A stretch of 64,000 bases of DNA from Hyphomicrobium_A sp963722495 (GTDB lineage Bacteria; Pseudomonadota; Alphaproteobacteria; Rhizobiales; Hyphomicrobiaceae): the NCBI GenBank assembly GCA_963722495.1, contig CAVRND010000011.1, positions 1-64,000 on the forward strand, written 5' to 3'. The notes below the pieces were generated by a model. That model saw nothing but the letters and a program-made list of their open reading frames with translations. It was not told where the DNA came from and made no database searches. How positions within the stretch are numbered: the stretch's first letter is position 1; each line of letters starts with the position of its first letter. Below are positions 62,179 through 64,000 of the stretch, one piece after another. Position numbers and translations under genes: made by a program.

Positions 62179-63097
62179 TGCGGATGCTCATGGTGCTGGT
62201 GGCCGTCGGGCTTACGGCGGCGACTGGCGCTTTGGCGCGCGCGCCGGAGTTGAGCGTGAGCGATACGCGTCCGTTCGGCTATTTCATCGGCGACGCGATC
62301 CACCGCGAGGTTGTACTGCGCCTTGCTCCCGGTGATGTTCTCGATACGGCATCGCTGCCGCGGCCGGGGCCGCTCAACTACTGGTTGGAGTTGAGCAAGG
62401 CGGACCTCAGCACCGGCAGCGAAGGAGAGGACACGCTCTATCGCCTGTCGCTCGTCTACCAAACTTTCTACGCCCCGCTCGACACGAGGGCGCTGGTTAT
62501 TCCTGCGTTCAAGCTGAAAGTGACCGGCGCGCAGGACAGCGAAGTCAATGTCCCCGCCTTCAGCTTTCTGATGTCGCCGATCCGCCAGCTGTTCACGGAC
62601 AAGGGTCAATCCTCAGATAGCGTCACGAAGCTGCGCCCGGATCGGCCGGCGCCGCGGGAGCCGACTGGCCGCGAGCGCACGCTGATGCTCGTCTCCGGCC
62701 TCGCTCGCACTCGCCGCGCTCACCGGGCTGGCCTGGCACAATGCGTGGTGGCCGTTCCATCGGCGCCCAGCGCGTCCATTCACGGACGCGGCGCGCTTCC
62801 TCAGGGCCAACGGCGGCACGCCTGCAAGGCGCGGGCGGCTATCGTGCGGCGCTGCTGAAGTTGCATCGCGCCTTCGATCTTGCGGCCGGTCGACGCGTGC
62901 TCGCCGACGACGTTGCCGAATTCCTGCGCCAGCATCCCGAGTTCGCGCCCTACGCCGGCGAGGTCGAGCGGCTGTTCGCTTCCTCGCGCCAGGCGTTCTT
63001 CGCCAACGAAGTCGACCAAGCGCGCGCCGCGATGCCGCTGCCGGCGTTGACCGAGCTCAGCACTCGCCTGGGCGCCGCCGAGCGGAGGGCGGCATGA
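62175..63097 (+). CDS. mxaA: MxaA, frameshifted
   Basis: The ATG at 62175 opens a signal peptide and a periplasmic domain: VSDTRPFGYFIGDAIHREVV, LNYWLELSKADLSTGSEGED, VPAFSFLMSPIRQLF. From about 62698 the frame moves at least twice; the pieces read LAALTGLAWHNAWWPFHRRP (membrane helix and basic edge) and then GGYRAALLKLHRAFDLAAGR with RRVLADDVAEFLRQHPEF to the TGA at 63095. This order matches MxaA, a protein needed for calcium insertion into MxaF. Total length is normal, so indel errors are likely. Confidence 0.88.
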
Positions 63098-64000
63098 ACC
63101 TGGCTCTCGATACGCCGCTGGTGCTTGCGTTGCTGCCGCTGGCGCTGCTGCCGCTCGTCTTCGCCGTGCAGAAAGCGCAGGGGTATCCCTCGCTTGCTGC
63201 GGTGGTTCCCGATCCCATGTCGCGCACTGTCGACATCGGACTACACGTGTTGGGCGCACTGAGCATCGCGGCGCTCATCGCGGCCATCGGCGGCGTGCAC
63301 CTCAAGGGGCAGACCATCGAGCGCGTCGGCGAAGGCGCGCACATCGTGCTGCTGCTGGATCGCTCGAGCAGCATGGACGACACGTTCGCGGGGCGGCCTC
63401 CCGGCGACGGCGAAGCCTCCAAGTCCGCAGCAGCGCGCCGGCTGCTGCGCGATTTCATAGCGCGGCGTCCCCACGACCGCTTCGGCGTCGCCGCCTTTTC
63501 GACCTTGCCGATGCCCGTGCTGCCGATCACCAGCCACACGGATGCCGTGCTCGGCGCCATCGATGCCATCGCACGGCCAGGCTTGGCCTTCACCAACGTC
63601 GGGCTCGGCCTGACGCTTGGCGCTGGCGATGCACGAGGCCGATCCGACCGCCGCTTCGCGCGCCATCCTGCTCGTCTCCGACGGCGCCGCCGTGATCGAC
63701 CGACGCGTGCAGGAGAAGCTGCGCGCGCAGATCGCCAAGCGGCCGGTCAATCTCTACTGGCTCTACCTGCGCACCGCCGGCGCGCCGGGCATCTTCGATC
63801 CGCCCGGTGAGGACGTCCCCGATACGCCGCAGGCGCTGCCCGAGCGCCACCTCAATCTCTTCTTCCATACCCTGAAGGTGCCCTATCGCGCCTTCGAGGC
63901 GGAGAATCCGAAGGCGGTGGCCGACGCCATCACCGAGATCGACAAGCTCGAGCGCAATCCGATCCGCTATCAGGAGCGCGTGCCCGAGTACGATCTTTCG
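63094..64000 (+). CDS. mxaC: MxaC, vWA-domain membrane protein, frameshifted and cut by the window end
   Basis: Starts at the ATG at 63094, overlapping mxaA by 4 bases. N-terminal helix (LVLALLPLALLPLVFAVQKA), a second helix, then a von Willebrand A domain with the MIDAS motif VLLLDRSSSMDDTF and RRPHDRFGVAAFSTLPMPVL. The frame slips near 63630; the other frame continues EADPTAASRAILLVSDGAAV and PVNLYWLYLRTAGAPGIFDP to the window edge. It is a partner of MxaS and MxaR in calcium insertion. The remaining genes (mxaKLDEHB in relatives) would lie beyond the window. Confidence 0.9.

Noticed and set aside
1..64000. CRISPR array, prophage, insertion sequence or transposase genes
   Set aside because: No regularly spaced repeats, cas genes, phage structural genes or transposases were seen on either strand; the only repeat elements are the two palindromes near 46.9 kb.

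Overview
The window reads as two unrelated genomes joined end to end. Positions 1 to about 11.4 kb look like a high-GC actinobacterium, probably Nocardioidaceae-like. Support comes from an F420-type LLM oxidoreductase, a DUF5703 protein, a DUF222/HNH endonuclease, a GH15 glucosidase, a CCA-less tRNA-Leu and several secreted proteins. From about 12.5 kb to the end the content is that of a methylotrophic alphaproteobacterium, most like Hyphomicrobium: a full mxaFJGIRSAC methanol dehydrogenase operon, mxaZYX-type regulators, a XoxF-type dehydrogenase and lanmodulin. The 11.46-12.5 kb stretch between them holds only debris: the C-terminus of an FAD monooxygenase and the 3' half of a tRNA-Thr. I infer an assembly chimera (metagenome) more readily than natural transfer.

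Layout. 0-11.4 kb: partial uppP, LLM oxidoreductase, frameshifted aldo/keto reductase and GH15, DUF5703, M20 peptidase, tRNA-Leu, P-loop kinase, TIMP-like secreted protein, HNH endonuclease, a three-unit secreted protein, an M43 metalloprotease. 12.5-21.2 kb: an aa3-type cytochrome c oxidase operon (subunits II, I, two III-like, IV) flanked by two DUF2189 membrane proteins and a PuuD-like membrane protein. 21.4-29 kb: an RND efflux operon with two adaptors, a divergent TetR regulator with a perfect 14-bp inverted-repeat operator, and an L,D-transpeptidase-like protein. 29-32 kb: a broken glycosyltransferase, and an SDR/AraC divergent pair with a 9-bp operator-like repeat. 31.6-41.1 kb: an ebo-type metabolite-traffic cluster in two divergent operons, one being PQQ sugar dehydrogenase, cytochrome c, eboF, idi and the other eboD-eboE-eboC-eboA-eboB. 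43-50.8 kb: a lanthanide-type quinoprotein dehydrogenase locus with a XoxJ-like protein fused to ankyrin repeats, a cytochrome c, a PQQ-associated ABC binding protein and a beta-propeller. 50.8-53 kb: lanmodulin between two DUF3617 proteins, and a GAF protein. 53-64 kb: mxaXYZ-like regulators diverging from mxaFJGIRSAC, which runs off the end inside mxaC.

How the genes work together. MxaFI (calcium) and the XoxF-type enzyme (lanthanide) oxidise methanol or other alcohols in the periplasm. They pass electrons to dedicated c-type cytochromes and so to the cytochrome c oxidase. MxaJ, MxaR, MxaS, MxaA and MxaC mature MxaF, lanmodulin would bind lanthanides, and MxaZYX-like proteins would control mxaF. 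The ebo cluster is a separate prenyl-linked small-molecule processing or export module. Here it shares an operon with a soluble quinoprotein dehydrogenase and isopentenyl-diphosphate isomerase.

Many conserved genes carry single-base frame breaks (aldo/keto reductase, GH15, cox III, RND permease, eboF, mxaY, mxaJ, mxaR, mxaA, mxaC). The pattern suggests uncorrected sequencing indels rather than real pseudogenes. All functional calls rest on reading the sequence; no database search was run.
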